This document shows positions 1-10,975 of a stretch of DNA of 64,000 bases, in pieces. The position numbers were made by a program, and so were the translations under genes. Each line of letters begins with the position of its first letter. Positions within the stretch are counted from its first letter, which is position 1. The DNA is from Cydia pomonella (Eukaryota > Arthropoda > Insecta > Lepidoptera > Tortricidae): the NCBI RefSeq assembly GCF_033807575.1, contig NC_084716.1, positions 4,774,001 to 4,838,000 on the forward strand, written 5' to 3'. A model generated the notes under the pieces. The model was not told the origin of the DNA. It saw only the letters and a list, made by a program, of their open reading frames with translations, and searched no databases.

Positions 1-3000
1 GTTTTCTTAAAATTTACGTGACCATTGTTATCATGGAACGACTGGACTAGTGACCAACGTGACTGCTTTGGTACAACGACCTTGTTTGTACCGTCTACCT
101 TTCGAAAAAGAACACCGTTTACCTCAACATAATCAACTGCCAGTCCTTTTTTGTTTCCGTTACCCAATTCATCCTTAAGTTGTTCAATCGTAGAACGCAC
201 TGACTCGTCCTCCCGTTGCAAGCATTCAATGAGATCCTTTTCCACGCAACGCATTATAGTACCGACTGGATTACGACTCAGTGCATCCACGTGACTCATG
301 GATGTCCCGGCACGGTATTCAACAGTAAAATCAAATCCTTGAACTTCTAACCACCATCTTGCAATACGCGGATTTAAATCACGTTTTTCCCAAGTCCAGC
401 GCAAAGCATTACAATCAGTTACGATAACAAACTTGATACCACTTACGTAAACTTTAAACTTCTGTAAGCTCATAACAACGGCCATAGTCTCAAGCTCGAA
501 ACTATGATATTTTTGCTCGGCGGGAGTAGTTTGTCTGCTGGCATACGCGACTGGTTTCCACGTACCTTCCGGCTGTTTTTGAAGTAAAATACCTGCTAGG
601 CCGACCTTGGAAGCGTCAGTATGTATTTGTGTGTCATATTCCGGGTTATATATCGCTAGGACGGGTCGGCTGACGAGTACAGCTTTTATCTTATCAAAAG
701 CGCGTTGTTGATCGTCACCCCAAACCCAAGGCTGGTCCTTCTTTGTTAAAGTCGTAATAGGACGAGCAATTGTGGCAAAACCGCAAACATATTTCCTAAA
801 ATAGTTAGCCAAGCCCATGAATTGTCTACATTGGTGAACGTTGACTGGTACGGGAAAGTCTTGAACGGCCTTTATTTTATGTTCCGCAGGCCTGACTTCG
901 CCGTCACATACCTCGTGACCTAAGTATTCTACCCGCGGGACTAGAAATGAGCATTTGTCAATACGCAACGTCATGTTAGCATCACGCAATCTCTCTAAAA
1001 CTTGGCGCAACCGATTTAATGCAGTGGGGTAATTCTCGGCGTATACGAGTATGTCGTCAAGGTAAGCAGTGGCGCATTCGAATTTAAGCGGCCCTAGTAT
1101 CTCGTCGATCGCTCGCTGAAACACTGCCGGGGCATTGACGAGACCAAAACTCATACGAGTATATTGGAAATGGCCGTCAGGTGTAATAAACGCAGTAAAC
1201 TGCTTGCTTTCGTCTTCTAATTGTATGCAGTGATAAGCGGATAGAACGTCAAGGCATGAAAACACACGTTGCCTTGCCAACCTATCTAGCTGGTCTTGTA
1301 TGAGAGGAAGTGGATATCGTTCTTTTTTAGTTACCTTATTAAGTGCCCGGTAGTCAACGCACATACGCTTCTCGCCTGTTTTCTTGGGCACTAATATCAC
1401 AGGACTAGCATAAGGAGAGTTAGACGGCTCGACAACCCCCTTTTGCAAGAGATCATTGACTATAGTGCGTACTTGGTTACGATCTTCAATTGACATTCTA
1501 TAGGGTCTGTAATAAATCGGTTTAGTGTCGGTGAGTTCTAATTTCATTTTTACCGAACACTTCCCGATAGCCTGGTCACTCTCAGAAAAACAGTCAGAGA
1601 ACTCCGATAACAAACATTCAAGTTCGGCCCTGACCTTGGGATCTAAATCCTGTCCAACCTGGTACTTAAGATCAGAATTATCGACAGTTGCACGCGCTAC
1701 ACACTCATTGTTCCGTATTGTAATCGACTCGGAGCCTAAGTTGACAACATTCAGCACTACTCGGCCATCAACTATTTCAGTAGTGTGTTGAGGAATTAAA
1801 CACTCAGATCGCGGTTTAAGATGCATTGACTCATGTACAAGTATAGGCCCATCAAACTCGGAACAAGATAATGTAATTTTATTTACACCGGGTAACAGTT
1901 TTGACTCCTCCGATGCATGCAGGGTAACGCGTTCAATATTATCACACAGTCTAGGTAATTCTGTCAAATAATTAGCGTTGAATATACGCAGAGATGTAGG
2001 CGTCTTAATAACATATACCGTAGGGCGCTCAGTGAAGGATTGCCCAACAATGATACCTATATCCTGCGTGTTATCAGGCACAATATACGATTTAATATTT
2101 TCGCACGTAGCCTCGTCCGCGGTTATGGTTACTAGAGCTTCCGCGAGGGGTGCAGAACGCCCCCCACCCCAACCCTTAATAACACTGTTGACGTTGCATA
2201 AAGGTTGAGTTGTCAAACCTAATTCCTTTGCAAGCGAATTCGTAATAGTAACACATGAACTACCAAAATCTATAAAAGCGGGAACATCTGAGTTATTCAC
2301 CTTAACCGTCATATAATATTTTGAAGCTGAGTCGCTTGCAGTTTGCATTACGCGGACCGTTTGCGTCGTCGTTACACCACCGTTCGTGTTGCGACTTTTA
2401 AATTTCAAACATTCATCCTTAAAATGGCCCGTCTTGTTACAATAACTACATTTGCGCAATTTAATGAAACAAACGTTATCCGTATGTCCCTTTTTGTTAC
2501 AAAACGAGCACACAGGAGGTGCTTTATCATTTTTGTCACGAATCTTATAAGTACAACGCGATGCAGTATGTCCGCGTCTTTTACACGTATTACATGTCAT
2601 TTTCATTTGTTGGCTATTATTAGCACCGCCACTGTTACGTCTAAAGTTGGAAACGGAATTGTTTCGTTGTAACGATGAGAGATAATTAAGCAACGAGTTA
2701 GGATCGCGGCATCCCGCGGAAATAGCACCAATTTCGACAAGCTCGCTACCGATCGTACCTATTATAGCTTCTGTGATTAAATCCGTGGAGATACCACACG
2801 CGTTACCTAAAGCTAATTTGTCATAATAAAATTGTAGGTAATCGACGTCGGGAGATCTAGTTACATTAACTAAGTCACGCATCATATTTAATTTACTTTT
2901 ATGACAAGGAAAGGCTGTGAGTAACTTAGCTTTAAAATCGGCCCACGACAAATTAAAGTCTTGTAACTGATCATACCAACGTCGAGCATACCCTCTCAAT

Positions 3001-3698
3001 TTCGACGAACAGTTAAATACAAGCGTCTTTTCGTCCCACCCGTACATATTTGAAAGGCCTTCAACCTTACGAATCCATATTTCCATCGTAAGGAGAGACG
3101 ATTTTGGGTCAAATTCAGGTATCGGATCATTACGGCCTACATATCTTATATTATTATTGTTAGTTTCTGAATGTACATACGGAAAGTCCGATGGTGATGG
3201 CGGTGGCGGCGCCGCGGCACTGCCGGTAGGAACTTGCGGCATAATACCTACTGCACTTGCACTTGCACTCGCACACGAAGTGAACGATCGCGTGAGGGGC
3301 CTGGCGGCGGCGGCGGCGCAGGCGGCCTCACATAGCGGAGGCCTATTCGTTACCCCCACTGTGCTATGAGGCGTACTCTTCATCGGCGCCGGTGTCGCCG
3401 GCATGGCCGCTCGTTGCGTGCTAAGCGCTGCAGGGGGCTCCACGGCCCACGCGCGCAGTTCATCCGTTGCCCGCGTGGTCGAATCCTGAGCTAGGTGCAT
3501 ATCTGGTAATGGCGGCGTAACGACGCCGTCTTCAGTGCACGGAGGGCGCCTCGTTGGCGGCCCGAGCGATTTCCCACATACAATGTCTTCCAAACATTGG
3601 AGGCGCTCGGCCAACCGTCGTGAATTTACTTCGGCTAATAGCTTCCTCCTTAGCCGATTCTCTTTGGACTCTCTCTCCTTGTGTTTGTGTTTACCCAT
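1..3698 (-). CDS. Ty3/gypsy retrotransposon gag-pol, open at left edge
   Basis: One reading frame runs from an ATG at 3698 to the window edge with no stop found. Reading leftward it holds a Gag region with a long Ala/Pro-rich N-terminal part; three CCHC knuckles (CNTCKRRGHTASRC near 2580, then near 2520 and 2440); an aspartic protease motif DFGSS near 2265; a reverse transcriptase with the YLDDILVYA active site near 1050; an RNase H with HTDASK near 620; and the start of the integrase. The polyprotein would make capsid, protease, RT/RNase H and integrase for Ty3/gypsy retrotransposition. The integrase core and 3' LTR lie outside the window. The protease triad is D-F-G rather than D-S/T-G. Family call is firm; clade is not assigned. 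Confidence 0.9.
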   Translation of the reverse strand, partial: MGKHKHKERESKENRLRRKLLAEVNSRRLAERLQCLEDIVCGKSLGPPTRRPPCTEDGVVTPPLPDMHLAQDSTTRATDELRAWAVEPPAALSTQRAAMPATPAPMKSTPHSTVGVTNRPPLCEAACAAAAARPLTRSFTSCASASASAVGIMPQVPTGSAAAPPPPSPSDFPYVHSETNNNNIRYVGRNDPIPEFDPKSSLLTMEIWIRKVEGLSNMYGWDEKTLVFNCSSKLRGYARRWYDQLQDFNLSWADFKAKLLTAFPCHKSKLNMMRDLVNVTRSPDVDYLQFYYDKLALGNACGISTDLITEAIIGTIGSELVEIGAISAGCRDPNSLLNYLSSLQRNNSVSNFRRNSGGANNSQQMKMTCNTCKRRGHTASRCTYKIRDKNDKAPPVCSFCNKKGHTDNVCFIKLRKCSYCNKTGHFKDECLKFKSRNTNGGVTTTQTVRVMQTASDSASKYYMTVKVNNSDVPAFIDFGSSCVTITNSLAKELGLTTQPLCNVNSVIKGWGGGRSAPLAEALVTITADEATCENIKSYIVPDNTQDIGIIVGQSFTERPTVYVIKTPTSLRIFNANYLTELPRLCDNIERVTLHASEESKLLPGVNKITLSCSEFDGPILVHESMHLKPRSECLIPQHTTEIVDGRVVLNVVNLGSESITIRNNECVARATVDNSDLKYQVGQDLDPKVRAELECLLSEFSDCFSESDQAIGKCSVKMKLELTDTKPIYYRPYRMSIEDRNQVRTIVNDLLQKGVVEPSNSPYASPVILVPKKTGEKRMCVDYRALNKVTKKERYPLPLIQDQLDRLARQRVFSCLDVLSAYHCIQLEDESKQFTAFITPDGHFQYTRMSFGLVNAPAVFQRAIDEILGPLKFECATAYLDDILVYAENYPTALNRLRQVLERLRDANMTLRIDKCSFLVPRVEYLGHEVCDGEVRPAEHKIKAVQDFPVPVNVHQCRQFMGLANYFRKYVCGFATIARPITTLTKKDQPWVWGDDQQRAFDKIKAVLVSRPVLAIYNPEYDTQIHTDASKVGLAGILLQKQPEGTWKPVAYASRQTTPAEQKYHSFELETMAVVMSLQKFKVYVSGIKFVIVTDCNALRWTWEKRDLNPRIARWWLEVQGFDFTVEYRAGTSMSHVDALSRNPVGTIMRCVEKDLIECLQREDESVRSTIEQLKDELGNGNKKGLAVDYVEVNGVLFRKVDGTNKVVVPKQSRWSLVQSFHDNNGHVNFKK

Positions 3699-3793
3699 AG
3701 CGACAGTTTAGTTTTATTCACTCGCGGGTTACTTGAGATCGCACTTCTGAAAGTTGGTAAGGAAATCTGTCGCTAGGTTAACAAATAACACAA

Positions 3794-4123
3794 TGTAATA
3801 TAGAGCACTTAGGTTTATTCACTAATAAGCCGATTACACTTCACATCAATTATGACATTTAAACACACGGTCATGACTTAAACGCGGCGGTCTAGCAACT
3901 AACTCCGCAACTAGCCTAGAGAAAGATGGCGTCGCATGGGCGACGCCAGCTCTCTCCTGATTGGCTCATTTTCGAAAAGTGTCCTTGAGGTGCGTCCTTT
4001 CTTCGGCGGGGTCGCCGGCGCGCGCGCTTGAATGCGAGGAATGAAAACGTTGTTATACAAGTGATGTTAGAATAGGACTCATATATATTTATATTTGAGC
4101 ACCAATAAGCACAGAGAAATACA
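3794..4123 (-). repeat. Candidate 5' LTR of the Ty3/gypsy element
   Basis: On the minus strand this stretch starts TGTATTTCTC and ends AATATTACA, so the ends are short inverted TGTA/TACA. It carries a TATA-rich promoter-like run near 4080-4095 and an AATAAA near 3823. It lies about 100 bp upstream of the gag ATG, where a 5' LTR should be. No tRNA primer-binding site was recognised downstream and the partner LTR is off-window, so the limits are inferred. Confidence 0.4.
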
Positions 4124-4409
4124 CCCATAAAATTATCATATTATTAAGGCTTTTTGTAGAAATAACAATAAATGATTGGACTCAAATCGAATTACCTTTT
4201 TTTTTCAGATATGTTTAAAATTTTTACCCTTTACTGCATGGGATTTTTAATCACCTTGTAAAAAATAATAATATATGTCATTCTAAACAAGTAATATAGC
4301 CTAGGAAAAATAATAATAAAATTTATAATTGTTTTTAATTACTATATTTTGTAAAAAAACAATTGCGTACAAATCTAGAACAACATGCACTAATACGTAC
4401 GCCAGTAAT

Positions 4410-4677
4410 ACGTACCCGCGTGCTAAATTTTTCATTGTTACCACGCCAAGGTGACCTTCATGCAGCTCCATTAACACCTGTTGCCTCAATCCATCCGGTA
4501 TGACCACCTCGTGGTTGTACAAAATGCAACCCCTATCCAATGTTAATTTGTCCTTCCTATGAAAGTAAGGCTTTTCCTGCTCGGTTAGTACGCTTACTGG
4601 CCAACCATCTTTAACATAATTAAATATATTTTTTAAAACCGCGTCCGATTGCGTCCCTGACGCCACATCTCTCGGGC
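4410..4677 (-). pseudogene. Ty3/gypsy integrase N-terminal fragment (second element)
   Basis: The frame encodes the zinc-binding (HHCC) start of a Ty3/gypsy integrase: the stretch GCILYNHEVVIPDGLRQQVL followed by an HEGHLG motif. Similarity ends at about 4410 in unrelated AT-rich sequence, so catalytic core and C-terminus are missing. It is the downstream half of the fragment at 6763-6945; the two halves are separated by a hAT-type element and would be in frame without it. It differs from the 1-3698 element and is an older copy. Confidence 0.75.
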
Positions 4678-6762
4678 CAGTGCCGGATTAACCATTAAGC
4701 AAAATAAGCACTTGCTTAGGGCACCACGTCTAGGGGGGGCACCAAAATCGTAAGAAAAAAATACGCGCAGGTTGCATCAGCATCGCAGTCGTAGTGTAGT
4801 ACTTATGTACACGACACTTTTTGATATAAAGTATATTATATATTTGTTTCGGATCGCAGTGTCACAAGTTAAGCTGGTTTGAGAGCGTTTAGTCGCCTAC
4901 CTTAGACGCACCAATAGAGATCAGACAGCTATTCTGTTAGAATTCTGTATTAGTTCATAATGAATCTTATTCCGTCCTCAATAGAGTAGTAATTCAATAA
5001 ACGCTACCTATGCGGCCTGACCATTTTTTCATAGTGGCACGCGCCTTTGCGGTTTTTAAACAATAGATAAGACGATAATCCGTAGAAGCTCACGGAGAAA
5101 AATAGAAACTATACACGTGCAAGTACCCATCTGATAATAACGAAGGGTCGTAAGAGAGTGAGAATACGTAAGCACATCTCCAACCTTACGCGGAGGCCAT
5201 CAAAGCGCATGGCCAAAAATCTTACCGTCGGGCTTGTGCCAAACGATTTTCTCGACGTAGTTTACCGATTTTGTAGCGTATATTGCTCTCTTGCACACCA
5301 GATGTGTCAGATGGCCAGGCCGAGTTGCTGCAGAGCCTGGATCCTGCAACCTAATTGTCAAACTGTTATAAAGGGCCCCACGAAGGCCAAAACACAATAG
5401 CATCTTATCAAGTTGCGCTTTCGAGTTAAGCCAAAGGCCGAGCAGTAGGAGGACCGTGATTACATAGGTTCGATTTCGATCCACTCTTTTGCAGTTCGGC
5501 GTTGCGGTCTTATGCGACGCCAGACCTACTTTATGCAAACTGTCTCACTTTCGCTTGGCCATGGATCCAAATCCATGCTGTCCTCTCTCGCAGCTGGGCT
5601 GCCTTGCTCACACCTCGCCATTGGTTGTATTATATGATAACGCGCCGCGATCGGACGCTCCGGACGTCCAGCTATTCATACCTCGCCATTGGTCAAATTC
5701 AAGCCTTGCTTTCTTCCAGCTCGACCTTTGGCCTCATCCCTAAGCGCCGACCGAACGCTCCGCGCGTTCAGCCTTAGACTTTGCCTTTAAAAACACAGAT
5801 TTTCACGATTTAGCCCATTCAAATTAGATCAAAAAATAGCGTTTTGAGGAATTAATTCCCAGCAAGCTGGAAATTGTTTTAATACATTTATTTGGTCCTA
5901 AATGCGTGTAATCCGAGTTTGCTCGATCTCAGGAGGTGTCACATTTTAGGATCCTTAGGAGATTGTTTTTTCCTTTGGATTGCCAAACCAATTTTAATAA
6001 TACTCGTAATTAGAACAAATTTTCCGTCGGCCGTACCGTTTTCGATTTACAAGCAAAAAACAGAAAAAGAGGAAATATTTATGCACACCTCCTGGAATGG
6101 AGCACACTCGGATTATACGTATTTTTAGGTCCAAATTCGAAAAAATCTAATTGTATTGGCCTAATTGTGACACATTATTATTTAAGAAAACAGGACTTAA
6201 TCGCGTTTGACTAAGTTCTAAAATTACCTCCAACGTCAAGATAATGATGTCGACTTTACCCAGTCTTCTCCGAGACCATGGGGACAACGCCGTCTTTGAA
6301 ACGTCTGGTCAGAGGTAATTTTAAAACTTACCCTATTAAGTCCCGTTTTCGTAAACAATAATTTGCTATTTAAGACATTTGTGGCCATTGGTACTTGTTC
6401 TGACAAGAACCAATGGTCAATGGCTAAGCCCCTACTGAAGCTCGGCCTTTGCCTGTGCGGAGTACGACCTATGTCTTACGTCTTCGCTTACACTTAGACG
6501 ATGGTTGGCATGGCCTCCGCCCTTATGCGAAGCACGGTCTTCGAATTTGCTTACACTTTACGTTACCTACTGTTGGAACATTACTGCTGCGGTACTGTCA
6601 ATTTCCGTGATAAATAGATGTGACAGATTGAAAATTCTATTCTCAGCAGTAATGCGCCAATAAACGTCACGCAATTTACCAAGAAAATTCAATGTAATCT
6701 TGATGAGGGGGCACCATGGCCTAGAAATGCTTAGGGCACCAAAATGTCTTAATCCGGCACTG
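4678..6762. mobile_element. Non-autonomous hAT-type element, 2085 bp, with 8-bp TSD
   Basis: The ends are inverted (CAGTGCCGGATTAA at the left, its complement at the right) and are bracketed by a perfect 8-bp duplication TCTCGGGC at 4670-4677 and 6763-6770. The CAGTG-type terminus and 8-bp duplication are hAT hallmarks. No transposase frame is visible. The element cuts a Ty3/gypsy pol frame, so it is younger than that fragment. The interior holds two hairpin-forming repeats, annotated separately, and repeated CTCGCCATTGG near 5625 and 5680. Confidence 0.85.
5891..6350. repeat. Two hairpin-forming inverted repeats inside the hAT-type element
   Basis: First pair: arms of about 50 bp at 5891-5939 and 6085-6135, both containing an AATCCGAG core and AGGAGGTGT. 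Second pair: arms at about 6188-6230 and 6312-6350, containing GGACTTAAT and AAATTACCTC. Both look like small nested MITE-like units. No terminal duplications were resolved. Confidence 0.55.
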
Positions 6763-6945
6763 TCTCGGGCTGATAGGAAACGACTCCTCTACATAATTAA
6801 TATATGACATTGCATCTAACCCCCTATCCTTATTACGCCGACAGGGCAACGGTAACCGCGAGAGCGCATCCGCGTTACTATTATCATTGGACTTGACAAA
6901 TTCAATTTCAAAATCGTAGGCTGCCATAAGTGTGGGGACTCTGAC
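6763..6945 (-). pseudogene. Ty3/gypsy RNase H C-terminal fragment
   Basis: The frame encodes YDFEIEFVKS followed by NADALSRLP, the conserved end of a Ty3/gypsy RNase H and connection to integrase. It is truncated upstream at about 6945, where unrelated repeat sequence starts. It is the upstream half of the fragment at 4410-4677; removing the 4678-6762 insertion and one copy of the 8-bp duplication keeps the reading frame, so the gene was intact here when the insertion occurred. Confidence 0.75.
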
Positions 6946-6960
6946 CGGGACATTTTAGAA

Positions 6961-7118
6961 AAACTAGTAAAGGTAGAAATAATCGGACAGACAGACGGAC
7001 ATGACGAATCTGTAAGGGTTCCGTTTTTAGGGTTCCGTAGCTAAATGGCAAAAAACGGAACCCTTATAGATTCGTCATGTCCGTCTGTCTGTCCGATTAT
7101 TTCTACCTTTACTAGTTT
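6961..7118. repeat. MITE-like palindrome, 68-bp arms
   Basis: Arms 6961-7028 and 7051-7118 are complementary with one mismatch and 22 bp between them. The arm contains GGACAGACAGACGGACATGA and ends GGGTTCCGTTTTT. The loop sequence (GGGTTCCGTAGCTAAATGGC) recurs inverted just outside the right arm. Such units are widespread in lepidopteran genomes. No coding content. Confidence 0.7.
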
Positions 7119-7356
7119 GCCATTTGGCTACGGAACCCTAAAAAAGGAACTTTTATTACAACAATAGGTAACTTTTCCTTGCCTAAACACAAAACAACTT
7201 TTAACATAGCCATTCAATGCCAGCGACCCGCCAGTCGGGTTTTCTGTTCGTTGGCGCTTTTCGCTACAAAGGCGAAAATGCACTTTATCGGCTACGAGCG
7301 CAGCGTATAGCATGCGCTGCCGCTGAATGTGTTAATTCTGATAATTTTACAAAATA

Positions 7357-9372
7357 CAGTGTAAACTCTTTATAACGTTATCCTTTATAACGATAAACTC
7401 CCTATAACGTTGAAGTGAGCCCAACTTGGTTGGTTTGCGTTAAAACCCACATATTGAAACACTCTTTATAGCGATACGCCATTCTCTATTACGAAGAAAT
7501 GTGTTCATATTTTTAGACAATAAATATTTATTATCGGTATTATTGTTTATGTTATGTTATCAGGTAACAAAAGACTTTGAAGCTCCGAAACATCCGAGGT
7601 CCGTCTAGCTTTTGTTATCCTTAATTGCCTTGAACACGTGCAGTAAGACGCATTGTTTTCTCGGAAGTGATGGTCTTCGACCAAGCATACTGGGTACCTA
7701 TCGTATTATCAGTCGTAAACCTACTTTGAAACTGTTAACATGGCCAGTAAACGGAAAGCGATTAGTGTTGACGAAAAAGTTTGTGTGATACGTGCGATTG
7801 AAAAGGGAGAAAAGAAAAGTGACGTTGGAAGGCGTTTTGAACTAAGTCAATCCACTGTTGCTACCATTTGGAAAAACCAAAAAACAATTCTACAAGCGGC
7901 GCTGGAAGGAAACTCTTCTAAAAAATTAAGAAAGCCAAAATTCGAAGACTTAGATCAGGCAATGTTGTCGTGGTTTAACAATCAGCGCCAGAATAATGTA
8001 CCCATCTCGGGGCCAATTGTAAAAGCTAAGGCTGAAAAGTTTGCCAACCAACTTGGCATAATTGACTTTAAAGCATCTGAAGGTTGGCTTGGAAAATTTA
8101 AGCACCGTCACCAAATTACGTACGGTAAAATGAACGGAGAGGCGCGGGATGTCGATATGAATGTGACTAACAATTGGATTAGTACAGTGTGGCCTAAATT
8201 AAAGATGAAGTACTCACCAGAAGACATTTTTAATGCAGATGAAACTGGCCTTTTTTTCAAGTTGACTCCCGATAAAACTTTAAAATTCAAAGGGGAAAAA
8301 TGTGTTGGAGGAAAACTGTCTAAAGAGCGTATTACAGTTCTAGTGGCTGCCAATATGAGTGGCACAGAAAAAAGAAAGCTCTTAGTTATAGGCAAATCGA
8401 AAAACCCTCGGTGTTTCAAGAACATAAAACAGTTGCCAGTTACGTACAAAGCAAACAAGTCAGCTTGGATGACATCGCAGATTTTTGAAGAGGAAGTGAG
8501 AAAATGGGATGCTGAATTAAAATCACGGAAAATCTTGCTTCTAGTAGACAATTGTCCTGCTCACCCAATCATATCTAATCTTCGAAACATAGAGTTAGCA
8601 TTTTTCCCAGCTAATACAACCAGTATTTTACAACCAATGGATCAGAGTGTAATTAAAAGCCTAAAGGGCCACTATAGACGGAAAATGTTGATGGATATGA
8701 TCGAAACTGACGGCAAGGTCTCGATCAACATGCTACAAGCAGTGAACTTCTTATCAAAAGCCTGGCAAGAGGTAACAGCAGCCACTATCCAACATTCTTT
8801 TCGACATGCTGGATTATGTAGTAGCCAAGAAACGAACCAATTTGACAGTGAAGACAATCTACCACTGAGTGAATGGATAAGACAGTTCAACGTACCAAAC
8901 AATTTTAACGAAGATCTACAATCGTACGAAAATATAGATGAGGATGTAGCCACAACTGGTACACTTACAGATGAACAAATTGTTGATTTAGTGTCAAAAA
9001 GTCAGGAAACACCCGATAATCAAGATGAAGAAGATGATCAAGTGGACAAAGCCGAATCACCACCAACAATTCAACAAGCCCTAGATGCCGCTAAGTTGGT
9101 AGAAATTTTTTTGTTGTTTAATCAAGACGATTCCACCACATATCTAGATATGAATAGAATACATAAAATAATTCAAAACAAGTACTGGCATAGCAAAAAA
9201 CGTCAGACAAAGTTATCAGACTATATGTGTAAACAATAATATTATCTAATACATACATATTAAAAATTCTTGTTAATTTGGTTGTTTTTTTGTTCACTCC
9301 ATATAACGATAACTCTCTATAACGACAAAAAATGCTCAGTCCCTTGAGTTTCGTTATAAAGAGTTTACACTG
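7357..9372 (+). mobile_element. Complete Tigger/pogo transposon, 2016 bp
   Basis: The terminal inverted repeat CAGTGTAAACTCTTTATAAC opens the element at 7357 and its complement closes it at 9372. Both ends are flanked by TA (7355-7356 and 9373-9374), the target duplication of the Tc1/mariner/pogo superfamily. Subterminal TATAACG motifs recur near both ends (7373-7412, 9303-9356) and may be transposase sites. It contains one intact transposase gene. Confidence 0.93.
7740..9239 (+). CDS. Tigger/pogo transposase, 499 aa, intact
   Basis: Single uninterrupted frame with an N-terminal psq/CENP-B-like helix-turn-helix (about residues 5-55), a second Tc5-type DNA-binding domain (about 65-135) and a DDE catalytic domain (about 160-360). 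Catalytic acids are seen in FNADETGLFF, LLLVDNCPAH and ILQPMDQSVI, so D, D and D are all present. Length is normal for Tigger-like transposases. The acidic tail (NQDEEDDQVD) is typical. It acts in the nucleus on its own terminal repeats. Intact frame, ends and TA duplications make it a possibly functional copy. The start is the first ATG that includes the full helix-turn-helix. Confidence 0.95.
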   Translation: MASKRKAISVDEKVCVIRAIEKGEKKSDVGRRFELSQSTVATIWKNQKTILQAALEGNSSKKLRKPKFEDLDQAMLSWFNNQRQNNVPISGPIVKAKAEKFANQLGIIDFKASEGWLGKFKHRHQITYGKMNGEARDVDMNVTNNWISTVWPKLKMKYSPEDIFNADETGLFFKLTPDKTLKFKGEKCVGGKLSKERITVLVAANMSGTEKRKLLVIGKSKNPRCFKNIKQLPVTYKANKSAWMTSQIFEEEVRKWDAELKSRKILLLVDNCPAHPIISNLRNIELAFFPANTTSILQPMDQSVIKSLKGHYRRKMLMDMIETDGKVSINMLQAVNFLSKAWQEVTAATIQHSFRHAGLCSSQETNQFDSEDNLPLSEWIRQFNVPNNFNEDLQSYENIDEDVATTGTLTDEQIVDLVSKSQETPDNQDEEDDQVDKAESPPTIQQALDAAKLVEIFLLFNQDDSTTYLDMNRIHKIIQNKYWHSKKRQTKLSDYMCKQ

Positions 9373-9510
9373 TATTGATAAAAATACATTTATTTTTACG
9401 AAATCGACATTAACTGAAGTATTAAGTATCAGTCAACATTTTTTAATTAGCACACTATGTAATCAACAAACATAAAATTATCACAATGTTATTTTTTTAA
9501 TAAACAAAAT

Positions 9511-9664
9511 ATAATTATATGATTAAACGAACTTACCTTAAGTGAAGTTCTATCATAATTATACGATGCTTCTTGTCCGAGACGTTTTTACATAGGTAGT
9601 CCGCTGTCGCTACAGCGCCGGATCACTATTCCAAAGCTAAAAGAAAAAACACCTCTGGTTTGAC
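9511..9664 (-). repeat. DIRS right inverted terminal repeat
   Basis: This is the 3' terminus of the minus-strand element. Positions 9569-9664 pair with 15909-16004. The outer part, 9511-9568, is unique to this end and is copied in inverted form in the internal complementary region. Confidence 0.8.
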
Positions 9665-9774
9665 AGGTGTTTTGACAATCATTAGTTTAAAGATATTATA
9701 CTATGAACAACCCTATATATTTGGGAATAAATACATCAGGATTTATGGGAGGTTACGGGACCGACGTCTCGGAC

Positions 9775-9875
9775 AAGAAGCATCGTATAATTATGATAGA
9801 ACTTCACTTAAGGTAAGTTCGTTTAATCATATAATTATACTCCTCTTCTTGTCCGAGACGTTTTTACATAGGTAG
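9775..9875 (-). repeat. DIRS internal complementary region
   Basis: Left half (to about 9837) is the reverse complement of the outermost right terminus (about 9511-9580). The right half (about 9836-9875) is the reverse complement of the outermost left terminus (about 15974-16016). In the DIRS replication model this joins the two ends as a template for a circular intermediate. The two halves abut at TATAATT. Confidence 0.8.
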
Positions 9876-10037
9876 CTGTTTGAAGCTGAGGTTGTGAATA
9901 ATAAGCAAAAGTAAGGAAAAGGTAATCGTTTTATTAACGAGTAAAATTTAAAAACAAAGCAACATAACAATACTTCTAAGTAATCATTAACGTTACAGAC
10001 AGTTATACTGTCCTATCCTTGTTCTGAGCCTCTATGA

Positions 10038-10943
10038 TTACACTCGGGTAGAGTTCAGAACTGCGTTACTAAAGTGTAAGGTCTCTGTGACCGGTCTATT
10101 GTAATGTCTGGCAAATGTGGTTGAAGTTCCAGACCAACCCGCTGTTTTTTGAATTTGATCAATATTCAGACCTGCTCTCAGTGCAGCAGATGTAGAGGAG
10201 TGTCTGGTCGAGTGTACTGTGAAAATATTCACATCAACTCCTGCCTCGTTCAAGGTTTTCTTGATCCACCGACTTATACTTTGCGTGGACGCAGGAATGT
10301 GTGGTTTTTTTAAAGTAAGAATTAACCTGCCATGTTGATTTCTTATACTTTTTGTAGCTTCAATATATGTCTTTAGAGTCTTTACAGGACAGATTTCTGT
10401 TCTGTCATAGATTGGAAGTTGTAACAATGGTTGTGGTGTCCCATATTTGGACGTTTTTATAATGTCAGATATAAAAATGTTGACCTTGTCACTAGAAAAA
10501 ACTATATTTTTAATATCAATCAACGATAATGTTTGGACTTTATGTCCAGTAGCCAAAGCCAAAAGTGTTACCAGTTTTCTTGTTAAAATTTCTAGAGAAC
10601 TATTTATCATAGGTATGGTGCTCAAATAGTTTTAAACTATTCCTGGGTCCCAAGTAGCATTGTATTTTGGTTTTGGAGGCCTTGATCGGTATATGCCTCT
10701 CATCAACCTTTTTATTCGGTCGTCCGTTCCTATTTTAGGACCCAAAATTAAGGATAATGCAGACCTAGTAGAATTTAAGGTTCCATACGAAGCCCCAGAT
10801 TTAAAAGATTCACTTAAATATCTAAGAATATGTGGAACTGAAACCTGATATGGATCTAGACTATGATCGTTGCAGTATTTCCACCACAGCTTTAATGGCG
10901 AGTTATACTGTCGCATGGTGTTTTTAGACAGGGACTTGAGCAT
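10038..10943 (-). pseudogene. DIRS tyrosine recombinase with one in-frame stop
   Basis: N-terminal core-binding domain (10943-10635) and catalytic domain (10631-10038) lie in one frame interrupted by a single TAA at 10634-10632. The catalytic part has TGHKVQTLSL (the box I arginine position carries K), HSTRHSSTSAALRAG supplying H-x-x-R, and ARHYNRP with the tyrosine. The enzyme would integrate the circular DNA at a short matching sequence. The frame continues upstream past 10943 and may overlap the end of pol. The stop and the R-to-K change both argue against activity. Confidence 0.85.
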
Positions 10944-10975
10944 TATTTGTAGGACTGAGGCAGGGGTGCCGCGCC

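Noticed and set aside
7128..7313. 61-codon minus ORF
   Set aside because: Lies in a dispersed lepidopteran-type repeat; no protein features.
8108..8953. Minus ORFs of 147 and 93 codons
   Set aside because: Shadows of the Tigger transposase.
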